From Rapana venosa (taxonomy: Eukaryota > Mollusca > Gastropoda > Neogastropoda > Muricidae): a stretch of 64,000 bases of DNA. How positions within the stretch are numbered: the stretch's first letter is position 1; the number at the start of each line of letters is the position of its first letter. The stretch spans positions 585,472 through 649,471 of the forward strand of contig CM054155.1 in the NCBI GenBank assembly GCA_028751875.1. Direction: 5' to 3'. Under the pieces are notes generated by a model. That model saw nothing but the letters and a program-made list of their open reading frames with translations, ran no database searches and was not told the origin of the DNA. Position numbers and translations under genes: made by a program. Below are positions 33,540 to 44,785 of this stretch, in pieces.

Positions 33540-34983
33540 TTAAAAGATCTTTAAAGTAACTTCCCATCGTTTCAGAATTTCCTCTTCTTTGTGCAGTGCC
33601 TCTCCATTTGCATCATTCACTACTGTTGTTGGATTGAATGGCTCATCTCTTACTCTCATCGTCTTCACACATTTGAAAAATTCTCTTGGGAGTTTTTTGC
33701 AAATTTCACTTAACTTCTCTCCATAAGTCGCCCAAGATTTTTCTTTGGAGGCTTTCACAACACGATTACTATGTCTTCTTGCGATTCTGTACTTGTCGTA
33801 GTCCTCTTCTGTCTTGGTCTTGGCCCAAGCTTTAATTAGCTGCTTGTTTTCTTTGATGGCTTCCTTCACCTCTTGGTTCCACCAAGCGTAGCTTTCCTGT
33901 TTTTACCTCCAACATTTCTTTGTCCCGCAAACTTCCCTTAAGGTGTGTCAAGAGAGCTGGGCTTGAAGGTGTCCCAGACTTGCTCCATGTTGAGAGGTGT
34001 TGTATCAATGGAGTCAAGTTTCACCTTGATAGCACTGTGAATCTGTTCTTTGCACTTCTTTCTCTTCCAGTTTGAGGAGGTTGATCTTCTCAGGCTGGTT
34101 CTTCCTACAGTTGTTATTTTCTTCTTCTGAGTACTGGAGGCTAGAATTGACAGGCCTTGTGGCAGTGTCAAGGTTTGGCATTGGGGATGGCTTTTTGAGT
34201 TCTTTGATGGCGTAACGTGTTCTTAGATCTTGCAAGTATAAAGTCGATTTGAGACGAGATGTGAGATCGTTTCCATTTGTACCAGGTGTAAATTTGGGAG
34301 GCTCGGTGTTGGAAAAAGGTGTTGGTGATGATCAGATCATGCTCTGCACATAGTTCGAGCACGTGGTTCCCGTTGTAATTGCAAGGTGTTCTGTGGTCAC
34401 TGTGGGGTCCAGATGTTTTGTCCACGGTTTCTTCTCTCACCCAACTCTGCCGTTTTAAATCACCCATGACATACAGGTCCTCTTTGGTCAGGGTGCTATG
34501 GATGAGGTCGGAGAGCTCTTGATAGAATGAGGGCTTTCTCCTCTTCTGAGTACGAATCGTTACACGGTGCATATGCTTGGATATAGTGGACGGTTTTGTT
34601 GGACTTTTCTTACACCGATTTTAATCAGTCTTTCTGATATGTGTTCTGTACTCATGAATTCTTTGCTATGTCTGGGTGTAGGATGAATCCCACACCATGC
34701 GTTGCTCTCTGGTCTTCCTGACTCCACTCCAGATGAGAACAAAGTTTGAATGGATTTCTTTCGATCCTTCTCCTTCCTATGTCTGAAATGCCCATGATGG
34801 AGATCTTTCTTTGGTCATGAATTCCACAATTTCTGGTTCCTTGTTTGTTAGGCCGCAGATGTTCCATGTTCCAATGTAGTCACTGTTCCTATCTCGATGT
34901 CCGTTTCCATTGCGAGGTCGTTTTCCGTTGGTATCCGTCCGTTTGTGTCTCTTTTCAGTTTTCTTAGCGGTTGATAAATCCAC
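33540..34983 (-). pseudogene. Endonuclease and linker of the RTE-like LINE, frame-broken
   Basis: Reading leftward on the minus strand, IGTWNICGLTNKEPEI (about 34,866-34,820), then SIMGISDIGRR-type segments, a GDLKRQSWVREE stretch (about 34,455) and NTFFQHRASQIYTWYKWKR with SSQIDFILAR (about 34,320-34,215) are the apurinic-endonuclease-like domain. A lysine-rich linker (33,540-33,869, 109 codons open) follows before the RT. At least four frameshifts separate the frames 34,777-34,983, 34,652-34,867, 34,168-34,572 and 33,540-33,869. The usual catalytic motifs are recognisable, but no continuous protein exists. Confidence 0.85.
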
Positions 34984-35097
34984 TGTCGGCTTGCTAGGCC
35001 AGTCACAGCTTCACCAGAGCCCCGTTAGCCAGCTTGACCTGTTTCCGTTTCCCACGACGTGGACGAGGGGTTGGACTTTGGGAAACGTGACAATAAC

Positions 35098-35878
35098 AAT
35101 AACAATAATTTTAATTCAGTTTTTGCAGGCCATATGGGCCATAGGAACAACAGTTAATCATATACTTTCATGTAAGGTGAACATCCTTACTTCTGATATC
35201 TAAACATTTAGTAAGAAATAATCCAACTTTAAACATCAAACTAGGTTTAGTGTTCATACAAAGAAGCTGCACTTTCAGATTCGATGGAAATCTGTAATAA
35301 TACAAAGGAATACATTTTCTTCGCAATACAGCATATTTTTGGCATACAAGTAAAAAGTGACAAACATCTTCAATTTGTTGGCCATCACACTGAGAGCAGA
35401 ATGGATCAGTAATCGGTTTGCCATAACGTGAAATTCCATTTAAAGGTAATCTGTTTGACCTCAGTAAACATATAGCTCTACGATATTATAAAGATTCTAC
35501 TTCACATACATAATTTGCTCTACAAATAATCGGGTGATAATCTAAGTAGTCAGGGTATGCTGATAGAGATTCATGCCATTTTTGTTGGTACACATGAGAA
35601 AACAAGTTGAACATAACAACACAATTTTAAAGGATCTGAATGACTTATGCATGAGTAAGAACTCAAAAGCCTTTTGGAAGAAACTGAAAGCACTGACATC
35701 TTTGAAACCAAGCAGATCAAATGAAATATTACCACGCATATGGCTAGATTATTTTAAGTCACTGTTTTCCGGAACTCAGATGATACAGATTTCACTGAAG
35801 AAATTGAAAATATGCTGAATATGCATGACCTCAGTAATTGTGAAAATTGTGTTGATTCACAACTTGGTGATGATATCA
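35098..35878 (-). mobile_element. LINE fragment with inverted 5' part (twin-priming structure)
   Basis: 35,098-35,570 read on the minus strand is a LINE C-terminus with a cysteine/histidine motif (CSQCDGQQIEDVCHFLLVC) and a 3' tail of (TTGTTA)n. 35,573-35,878 read on the plus strand is an upstream part of the same kind of ORF (SKNSKAFWKKLKALTSLK, about 35,653-35,706). 3' part in one direction followed by an inverted more-5' part is the classical product of twin priming. It sits within the L2 element's (GT)n region. Confidence 0.7.
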
Positions 35879-35893
35879 CTGTGTGTGTGTGTG

Positions 35894-35939
<46 letters not shown>

Positions 35940-36086
35940 TGTTGTGTGTGCAGTTGGACTTGTTAGAACTATTACTTGCTGTTGGTTGCATGACTGTGTA
36001 AGAATGAGTTGAGTGCAAGCGCTTTGATTTGTCTGTGCAAGATACAGCGCTATATAAATTCCATTTATTATTATTATTATTATTAA

Positions 36087-36758
36087 CGTGTAGACATACG
36101 ATCAATACTACTGTTAAAGCAAGTTAACATGTAGACATACGATCAAAACTACTGTTAAAACAAGTTAACATGTAGACATACGATCAATACTACTGTTAAA
36201 GCAAGTTAACATGTAGACATACGATCAATACTACTGTCACAGCAAGTTAACATGTAGACATACGATCAATACTACTGTTAAAGCAAGTTAACGTGTAGAC
36301 ATACCATCAATACTACTGTTAAAGCAAGTTAACATGTAGACATACGATCAGTACTACTGTTAAAGCAAGTTAACATGTAGACATACCATCAATACTACTG
36401 TTAAAGCAAGTTAACAGTAGACATACCATCAAACTACTTTTAAAACAAGTTAACGGTAGACATACCATCATACACTTTTAAAGCAATTAACGTGAACAAA
36501 CGATCAAACACTTTTAAAGCCGTTAACATGTAGACAAAACGATCAACACTACTTTTAAAAGCAAGTTAACATGTAGACATACTATCAACACTACTGTTAA
36601 AGCAAGTTAACATGTAGACATACGATCAACACTACTGTTAAAGCAAGTTAACGTGTAGACATACGATCAACACTACTGTTAAAGCAAGTTAACGTGTAGA
36701 CATACGATCAACACTACTGTTAAAGCAAGTTAACGTGTAGACATACGATCAACACTAC
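36087..36758. repeat. 41-bp satellite array, left block
   Basis: About 16 head-to-tail units. One unit reads GTTAACGTGTAGACATACGA followed by TCAACACTACTGTTAAAGCAA (41 bp). Variants differ at a few positions (CATGTAG/CGTGTAG, AATACT/AACACT) and several units have small indels (36,400-36,540). Each unit has the palindrome GTTAAC. The array is interrupted by a LINE at 36,759 and resumes at 40,798. Confidence 0.97.
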
Positions 36759-36759
36759 A

Positions 36760-38664
36760 ATTGATCACTCTCTTTTTCGTGTTTTTCCTAAGTGACGTAT
36801 TTATCCAAATAGCAATATCATCTGCATACTGAACAACTTGAGTATTAGGTGACAAAGAGCTAGGGAGATCATGAACAAGAATAGAAAACAAGATAGGTGC
36901 AAGTACTGATCCCTGTGGTATACCCAAGTCGATAGCTTTAAAAGATGAGTACACTGAACCTAATTTAGTGAAAATTTGATCTATCCGACAAGAAATTTTG
37001 CAGATATTATATAATATGCCATTAATACCAATGTATTTTTAATTTATGTAGCAATTGATCATGACAAACTCTATCATAGGCTTTCTTTACATCAAAAAAT
37101 GTGGCTAACACACTTTTTCGTTTGGAAAATTGCTTTTTAATTTGATGTGTTAGTTTACTAAATGGTCAGAAGTACATCTCCCTTTCGAAAACCAGCCTGA
37201 TTTGTTGGGATCACATTATTCTTTTCACAAAAATGAAATAAAACGCTATGTAAAAAATTTTTTTTCCATTACTTTACCCACAGAGACGTAAGAGCAATTG
37301 GCCTGAGCATCTATCGATGACCGCAGTTTACCTTTTTCAGGATTGGGACACAATCGACTGCCTCCAGATTTTGGGAAAAGGGCGCCATTTATCCAACAGT
37401 TCTGGAAAAATGAAAAGAGAACCTTTTCCATTTTAAAGGCATAGAGCCAGCATTTGAAAGATATACCATCACACCAACAGCCGTCTTGTTTATGTGTAAA
37501 TGAATCTAAAGTTTCACAAAATTTCCCATCATATTGAAGGGGGGCATTTAAATAATCAGCATTATAAGATGACAATTTGTTTGATTTATTTGCTTTTCTA
37601 ATTCGACATTTGATTGTATTCTTACTGAGAACTAGTATCTGAAAACATTGAAACAAAAGCTTCGCTTTTTCAATATGTTTGGGAAATCTATTATTTTCAA
37701 ATTTTGATTGGGTGTGTTGGAAGCTGAAATCCATTTTCATTCACTAACTTTCTTCCAAACTTTATGTAAATCCTTGGATTCGATACTTCATTTATCAAAA
37801 TTTCTGTCCAATACTTGTTTTTTGCCTGAGCAATTATTCTTTACTTTGGGAGTTTTAGCATACCATACAAAAAAGTTTTCTTCTGAGATCTTTTAACCAT
37901 ATTTTGAATCGTTCTTTTTTATGGTTTACTGCATCCTCAAAATGTTTAGTCCACCATCTATTGCCCGAAATGCTTTCCATTCTTGTTGCTTTTGTTGTTT
38001 GGGAATAGAAAACTCAGCTGCATGTATGAGCTTGCCACAAAATTGGAATAAAACTGATCTACATCATCCTCTTCGATCGTTTTCAATATCATACCTGAAG
38101 GAATGATTGAAAAGAACTCCAGTCAGCCAATTATATCGAAATTTAGGAATTTTATCCTCAATATTTTAGGTCTGATATTACAAGTCCTCAAATGACAACG
38201 TAATGGGGAAATGATCACTTCCAAAACAATCCTCTTCAACATCCAATAGCATGATAGCTAAACCTGGAGATATTAATGTAAAAACAAAAGCACTTGGTTT
38301 ATGACTAAAACATCAGGAATTCTGGTTACTCTACCATCATTCAATAAGTAAAAACTTTGAATCCACAATATTTTCTACCAAACGGTTGCTGGTGATAGTA
38401 GAGCACCCAGAATCCCAAAAAGGGCATGAGAATTGAAATCGCCCAGAATAATCCATTATGTTTTGTGAAGTCTGTGTTTTTTAACCATCAGTGTTGTCAT
38501 TTTTGGACCTTGAGGTAAATATACAGAGACTATATTTAATATGTCATCTTTGTTAAATTTGACTGTCACCCCTACATGATATATATCTGCTGTATGTTGC
38601 ATAATAGGAGAAAACACAAGTTTATCGTACTCTAAGCCCTGCCTGACATATATGGCAGATTTTA
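36760..38664 (-). pseudogene. I-type LINE ORF2, endonuclease to RT palm, inverted half
   Basis: Read on the minus strand from 38,664: an endonuclease segment (NLKSAIYVRQGLEYDKL then VSVYLPQG, 38,680-38,500), remnants of the linker and fingers (37,246-37,740, frame-broken) and the RT palm with IDLGIPQGSVLAPILFSILV and YADDIAIW (36,954-36,790). It stops at KKRVIN against the satellite. Many frameshifts lie between 38,450 and 37,000. The YADD catalytic pair is present. Confidence 0.85.
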
Positions 38665-40440
38665 GGTTCAGTGTACTCATCTTTTAAACCTATCGACTTG
38701 GGTATACCACAGGGATCAGTACTTGCACCTATCTTGTTTTCTATTCTTGTACATGATCTCCCTAGCTCTTTGTCACCTAATACTCAAGTTGTTCAGTATG
38801 CAGATGATATTGCTATTTGGATAAATACGTCAGTTAGGAAAAACACGAAAAAGAGAGTGATCAATTATGTTGAAAAAATATATCAGGAGAATTAGATAAA
38901 TTCTGTAGTTATATGAAAGAAAAAAGATTTGAATTATCAGCAGAAAAAACGGTCTTGTGCTTTTTAATAACGGTGACAACGCATTAAAATTTAAACCCAA
39001 AACGAAATTAGAAGGAAAGGGGCTTCAATACAAACAAGATTCAAATTCTAGTGTAAATTTTAGCTAGAAAGTTGAATTGGAAGATGCACATCAACCAAAT
39101 GATAACGAAAGCTAGGAAAAGACTTAATTTCCTAAAGATAATAAGTTCTCAGGCATGGAGTCAAGACACTACACTCTGATACATCTGGCTCTGTCCTTGG
39201 ACGTTCAAAAATTTAAAATACGGACAAGAAGTTTATTTTTCTCTGCAGATTTTCTACTTAAAAAATTACAAAGTCTAGACAGTAAAGCAGTAAAGATACT
39301 CTTGGTGTTCCGCGCATGCAAATACAGCTAATACTTATAAAGAAGCTCATTTACTATCTCTTTCGATCAGCGGGAAAAAGGCAGTATCAAAATATGGGTT
39401 CGTAGTATCTCTATTCCAAATTCAGTAAAAGAGGAAATATTTATTAATCAAGACACGATTTCCTAACGGGGGACGCAATATCATTCTGCAGCCAATAAAA
39501 ATTATACAGACAAAATTTATGAAAGAAAATGACATCGATATATCAACAATTTTCCAATTTACCAATTGTTTCCACAATTACCTCCTTGGGAACATATTTC
39601 AGCTAAATTTGACATTGACTACACGGAAAAAAAGAAAAATAAGATCAAAATCTTCTCACCGTTGATGTAAAAGTCCTTAGAAATAATTATTCTAATCACT
39701 TAAAAGTGTATACTGACGGATCTGTATTAGAAACAGGCAAAAGTGGTGCTGCATTTTGGATTCCACTTTAAAAGTTCAAAAATCTTTTCATTTAGGACAA
39801 CATTTTTCTATTTTTACTTCTGAATTATTTGCAATTCTTATGGCTTTTTAATTTTTTGTCGATACTGCTATTGATGTTTGCCAAATCTGTTTTTGCGTTG
39901 ACTCAAAGGCAGTGTTATGGGGATTAAAATCATGGCAGGTAAAATAAGGAATGATATTGTATTTGAGATAAATTCCTGATACATTCTATTGCAAGCAAGG
40001 CATCGGCATAACATTTTGCTGGATCCCCTCTCATTGTGGAATTTATTCGAATGAGCTGGTTGATTCTTGGGAAAACAAGGGGCCTCTGAATACAGTACTG
40101 AAGTGTTTGATTCCCAACTTGCATTGTCGTCTATGAAATTAATTCAAGTTAATGAAATGCATACATTCAAAGATTATAGAAAAACATTAATCAACATTTT
40201 CCTTGCCCACGGAAATTAGAATTCTAATACAAAACTGAGATTAAGCAGGAATACTAAATATTTAAAAAATGTAACATGTGTTGTTCATTCCACTTTCAGA
40301 CCCATTTGTGTTTGATTTGCCCAATCTTCTGACATTATAAAAGGAGAGGTTTTGATATTCATAAGAAATATGCCACTAGTCAAGAAGTTTTATATTACCT
40401 CACCAATTCATAGTGCAGTTGCTGAAGTCATATATTCTTC
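38665..40440 (+). pseudogene. I-type LINE ORF2, RT palm to RNase H, forward half
   Basis: Begins by repeating the palm block IDLGIPQGSVLAPILFSILV with YADDIAIW (38,692-38,822), then a decayed connection region and an RNase H domain with VYTDGSVLETGKSGAAFWIP (about 39,711-39,770), where the first catalytic aspartate is visible. A further DSKAV piece lies at about 39,900. Stops and frameshifts are frequent. An RNase H domain inside ORF2 is typical of the I group of non-LTR elements. Confidence 0.85.
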
Positions 40441-40653
40441 ACCTGTAAAACCTTTACTGTAATTACATATATTATATATGTGTATATATAAATATATATA
40501 TATCTATGTAATATTATGTATTATATATATAAATATATATATATATTTATGTTTAATTTTATACAGTATGTGTATATTGTGTATATGTAATATTTATATA
40601 CTTATGTGTTGTGGGGTGTGGGTGCGTGTAGGGAAAGAAAAAAGAGAGAGAGA

Positions 40654-40702
<49 letters not shown>

Positions 40703-40797
40703 GGGGATAATAGGTACTTTGGTGTGAATGCGGTGTGTCTAAATCACCATGTAGTGAATAGACATTAAACAAAACAAAACAAAAAAACAAACAAACA

Positions 40798-43700
40798 AGA
40801 TCAACACTACTGTTAAAGCAAGTTAACGTGTAGACATACGATCAACACTACTGTTAAAGCAAGTTAACGTGTAGACATACGTTTCAACACTACTGTTAAG
40901 AAAGTTAACGTGTAGACATACGATCAACACTACTGTAAAGCAATTTAAACGTGAAAGACATACGATCAACACTACTGTTAAAGCAAGTTAACGTGAGACA
41001 TACGACAACACTACTGTTAAAGCAAGTTAACGTGTAGACATACGATCAACACTACTGTTAAAGCAAGTTAACGTGTAGACATACGATCAACACTACTTTT
41101 AAAAGCAAGTAAACGTGTAACTACGATAAACCACTACTGTTAAAGCAAGTTAACGTGTAGACATACGATCAACACTACTGTTAAAGCAAGTTAACGTGTA
41201 GCCCATACGATCAACACTACTGTTAAAGCAAGTTAACAGTAGACCTAACGATCAACACACTGTTAAAGAAATTTTTAAACGTGTAGACATACATCAGTAC
41301 TACTGTTAAAGCAATTTAAAACGTGTAGCCCATAACATCAACACTACTGTTAAAGCAAGTTAACGTGTAGACATACGATCAACACACTGTTAAAACAATT
41401 TAACGGTAGACATACGATCAACATTTACTTTTAAAAGCAAGTTAACGTGAGACAAACAAACAACACTACTGTTAAAGCATTAACGTGTAGACATACAAAT
41501 CAACACTACTGTTAAAGCAAGTTAACGTGTAGACAAACTATCAACACTACTGTTAAAGCAAGTTAACGTGTAGACATACCACCCAACACTACTGTTAAAA
41601 GCAAGTTAACGTGTAGACATACCACCCAAACACTACTGTTAAAGCAAGTTAACGTGTAGAACATACCATCAACACTACTGTTAAAGCAAGTTAACGTGTA
41701 GACATACGATCAACACACACTGTTAAAGCAAGTTAACGTGTAGACAAAAACGAAAACCCACTACTGTTAAAGCAAGTTAACATGTAGACATACTATCAAC
41801 ACTACTGTTAAAGCAAGTTAACATGTAGACATACTATCAACACTACTGTTAAAGCAAGTTAACATGTAGACATACTATCAACACTACTGTTAAAGCAAGT
41901 TAACATGTAGACATACTATCAACACTACTGTTAAGCAAGTTAACATTAGCATACAATCAACACACTGTTAAAGCAATTTAACATGTAGACATACTATCAA
42001 CACTACTGTTAAAGCAAGTTAACATGTAGACATACTATCAACACTACTGTTAAAGCAAGTTAACGTGTAGACATACGATCAACACTACTGTTAAAGCAAG
42101 TTAACGTGTAGACATACTATCAACACTGCAAGTTAACGTGTAGACATACGATCAACACTACTGTTAAAGCAAGTTAACGTGTAGACATACGATCAACACT
42201 AACTGTTAAAGCAAGTTAACGTGTAGACATACGATCAACACTACTGTTAAAGCAAGTTAACGTGTAGACATACGATCAACACTACTGTTAAAGCAAGTTA
42301 ACGTGTAGACATACGATCAACACTACTGTTAAAACAAGTTAACGTGTAGACATACGATCAACACTACTGTTAAAGCAAGTTAACGTGTAGACATACGATC
42401 AACACTACTGTTAAAGCAAGTTAACGTGTAGACATACGATCAACACTACTGTTAAAGCAAGTTAACGTGTAGACATAACGATAAACACAAACTGTTAAAG
42501 CAAGTTAACGTGTAGACATACGATCAACACTACTGTTAAAGCAAGTTAACGTGTAGACATACTATCAACACTACTGTTAAAGCAAGTTAACATGTAGACA
42601 TACTATCAACACTACTGTTAAAGCAAGTTAACATGTAGACATACTATCAACACTACTGTTAAAGCAAGTTAACATGTAAAACATACTATCAACACTACTG
42701 TTAAAGCAGTAACGTGTAGACAACTATCAACACTACTGTTAAAGCAAGTTAACGTGTAGACATACTATCAACACTACTGTTAAAGCAAGTTAACATGTAG
42801 ACATACGATCAACACTACTGTTAAAGCAAGTTAACGTGTAGACATACGATCAACACTACTGTTAAAGCAAGTTAACGTGTAGACATACTATCAACACTAC
42901 TGTTAAAGCAAGTTAACGTGTAGACATACTATCAACACTACTGTTAAAGCAAGTTAACGTGTAGACATACGATCAACACTACTGTTAAAGCAAGTTAACG
43001 TGTAGACAAAACATCAACCTACTTTTAAAAGCAAGTTAAACGTGTAGACATACGATAAACCCACTACTGTTAAGCAAGTTAACGTGTAGACATACGATCA
43101 ACACTACTGTTAAAGCAAGTAACGTGTAACATACGATCAACACTACTGTTAAAGCAAGTTAACGTGTAGACATACGATAAACCCACTACTGTTAAAGCAA
43201 GTTAACGTGTAGACATAATCGATCAACACTACTTTTAAAAGCAAGTTAACGTGTAGACATACGATCAACACTACTTTTTAAAGCAAGTTAACGTGTAGAC
43301 ATACGATCAACACTACTGTTAAAGCAAGTTAACGTGTAGACATACGATCAACACTACTGTTAAAGCAAGTAAACGTGTAGCATACGATCAACACTACTGT
43401 TAAAGCAAGTTAACGTGTAACATACGATCAACACTACTGTTAAAGCAAGTTAACGTGTAGACATACGATCAACACTACTGTTTAAAGAAAGTTAACGTGT
43501 AGACATACATAAACACTACTGTTAAAGCAAGTTAACGGGGTAGCCCATACGATCAACACTACTGTTAAAGCAAGTTAACGTGTAGACATACGATCAACAC
43601 TACTGTTAAAGCAAGTTAACGTGTAGACATACGATCAACACTACTGTTAAAGCAAGTTAACGTGTAGACATACGATCAACACTACTGTTAAAGCAAGTTA

Positions 43701-44358
43701 ACGTGTAGACATACGATCAACACTACTGTTAAAGCAAGTTAACGTGTAGACATACGATCAACACTACTGTTAAAGCAAGTTAACGTGTAGACATACGATC
43801 AACACTACTGTTAAAGCAAGTTAACGTGTAGACATACGATCAACACTACTGTTAAAGCAAGTTAACGTGTAGACATACGATCAACACTACTGTTAAAGCA
43901 AGTTAACATGTAGACATACGATCAGCACTACTGTTAAAGCAAGTTAACGTGTAGACATACGATCAGCACTACTGTTAAAGCAAGTTAACGTGTAGACATA
44001 CGATCAGTACTACTGTTAAAGCAAGTTAACGTGTAGACATACGATCAACACTACTGTTAAAGCAAGTTAACGTGTAGACATACGATCAACACTACTGTTA
44101 AAGCAAGTTAACGTGTAGACATACGATCAACACTACTGTTAAAGCAAGTTAACGTGTAGACATACGATCAGTACTACTGTTAAAGCAAGTTAACATGTAG
44201 ACTACGATCAACACAAACTGTTAAAGCAAGTTAACATGTAGACATACATCAACACTACTGTTAAGCAAGTTAAAACGTGTAGACATACGATCATCACTAC
44301 TGTTAAAGCAATTTTAACGTGTAAGACATACGATCAATACTACTGTTAAAGCAAGTTA
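40798..44358. repeat. 41-bp satellite array, right block
   Basis: About 86 further units in the same orientation as the left block. Local runs share variants, such as CATGTAG with ACTATC at about 41,770-42,060 and 42,570-42,680, or ACGATC with AACACT for long runs at 43,560-43,900, suggesting block-wise amplification. Units near 40,860-41,470, 42,480 and 43,010-43,540 carry scattered indels that may be sequencing errors. No gene lies within it. Confidence 0.97.
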
Positions 44359-44477
44359 TGACTGCGCGATTTGGAATAAAAGAAAAAAAAAACATGAGGA
44401 GGTTGAAAGGGGGGGGGGGGGGGGGGGGGGGGGGGTTGAGGCAAGGAGGTGTTTCCATGTTGTAAGCTGCGGAATTA
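44359..44477. repeat. A-run and 26-base G-run between satellite and LTR
   Basis: A purine-rich spacer with an A-run (44,382-44,392) and a G homopolymer (about 44,411-44,436). Such a run is likely miscounted. No gene. Confidence 0.8.
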
Positions 44478-44524
44478 TGTAATATTGTTGCGTGTTTGGT
44501 GAATGTACACACACCACACAGACA

Positions 44525-44562
<38 letters not shown>

Positions 44563-44600
44563 CACACACACACACACATACACACACATCCCACACAACA

Positions 44601-44631
<31 letters not shown>

Positions 44632-44785
44632 CCCAACATGTAACATAACCAGGAGACATATGATATGTTGAGAACTTTACTATCTGGATCAGTGTTACAC
44701 AGATTCAACACGTGCTTTCTCTATCGTGTGGCGGGTTGGGAGCTAGGTTTACAGGCTGGATGTCTCAAGTGATCAGATCCCAACA
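44478..44785 (-). mobile_element. Ty3/Gypsy element, 3' LTR (left on plus strand)
   Basis: On the minus strand it begins TGTTGGGATCTGATCACTTG and ends ...CAATATTACA, so it has TG...CA ends. It is preceded on the minus strand by a purine tract, AAAGAAGGGGAA (44,797-44,786), the expected polypurine tract. It contains (CA)n (44,500-44,635). It resembles 46,887-47,186 over the whole non-microsatellite part, with many substitutions. Confidence 0.8.

Larger units (their letters stand above)
31972..35086 (-). mobile_element. RTE-like LINE, nearly full length, inside another LINE's tail
   Basis: The minus-strand element of 3.1 kb has an endonuclease, a reverse transcriptase and a 3' tail of (GAA)n (plus-strand TTCTTCTTC at 31,972). 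It is flanked by GTGACAATAAC at 31,961-31,971 and 35,087-35,097, read as an 11-bp target-site duplication. Because the surrounding LINE's own tail is (CAATAA)n, part of this match could be that tail, but the shared GTG prefix favours a duplication. Only the extreme 5' end may be missing. Confidence 0.85.
29478..36086 (+). mobile_element. L2-type LINE carrying a three-level nest
   Basis: L2 sequence runs 29,478-31,960, is interrupted by other elements (31,961-35,878) and resumes with its (GT)n, a GAGTTGAGTGCAAGCGC segment and the tail (TATAAATTCCATTTATTATT then (ATT)n) at 35,879-36,086. The same tail ends every L2 fragment here (47.2, 49.5, 51.6, 61.7 and 63.3 kb). Its right end abuts the 41-bp satellite. 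The 5' end is hidden by the assembly gap. Confidence 0.85.
36759..40797 (+). mobile_element. I-type LINE with RNase H, 5' part inverted, inserted in the satellite
   Basis: Insertion into a satellite unit with GATCAACACTAC repeated at both edges (36,747-36,758 and 40,798-40,810). 36,759 to about 38,664 is the element's 5' portion in minus orientation. About 38,665-40,797 is the 3' portion in plus orientation. The 3' end has an AT-rich stretch, (GA)n (40,640-40,700) and a tail of AAACAAAACAAAAAAACAAA type. About 200 bp of the RT are present in both halves (see the two RT entries), so the joint created a duplication and not a deletion. Confidence 0.9.

Noticed and set aside
36087..44358. CRISPR-like appearance of regular repeats
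   Set aside because: Units are contiguous head-to-tail with no unique spacers, and the window is eukaryotic; it is a satellite.
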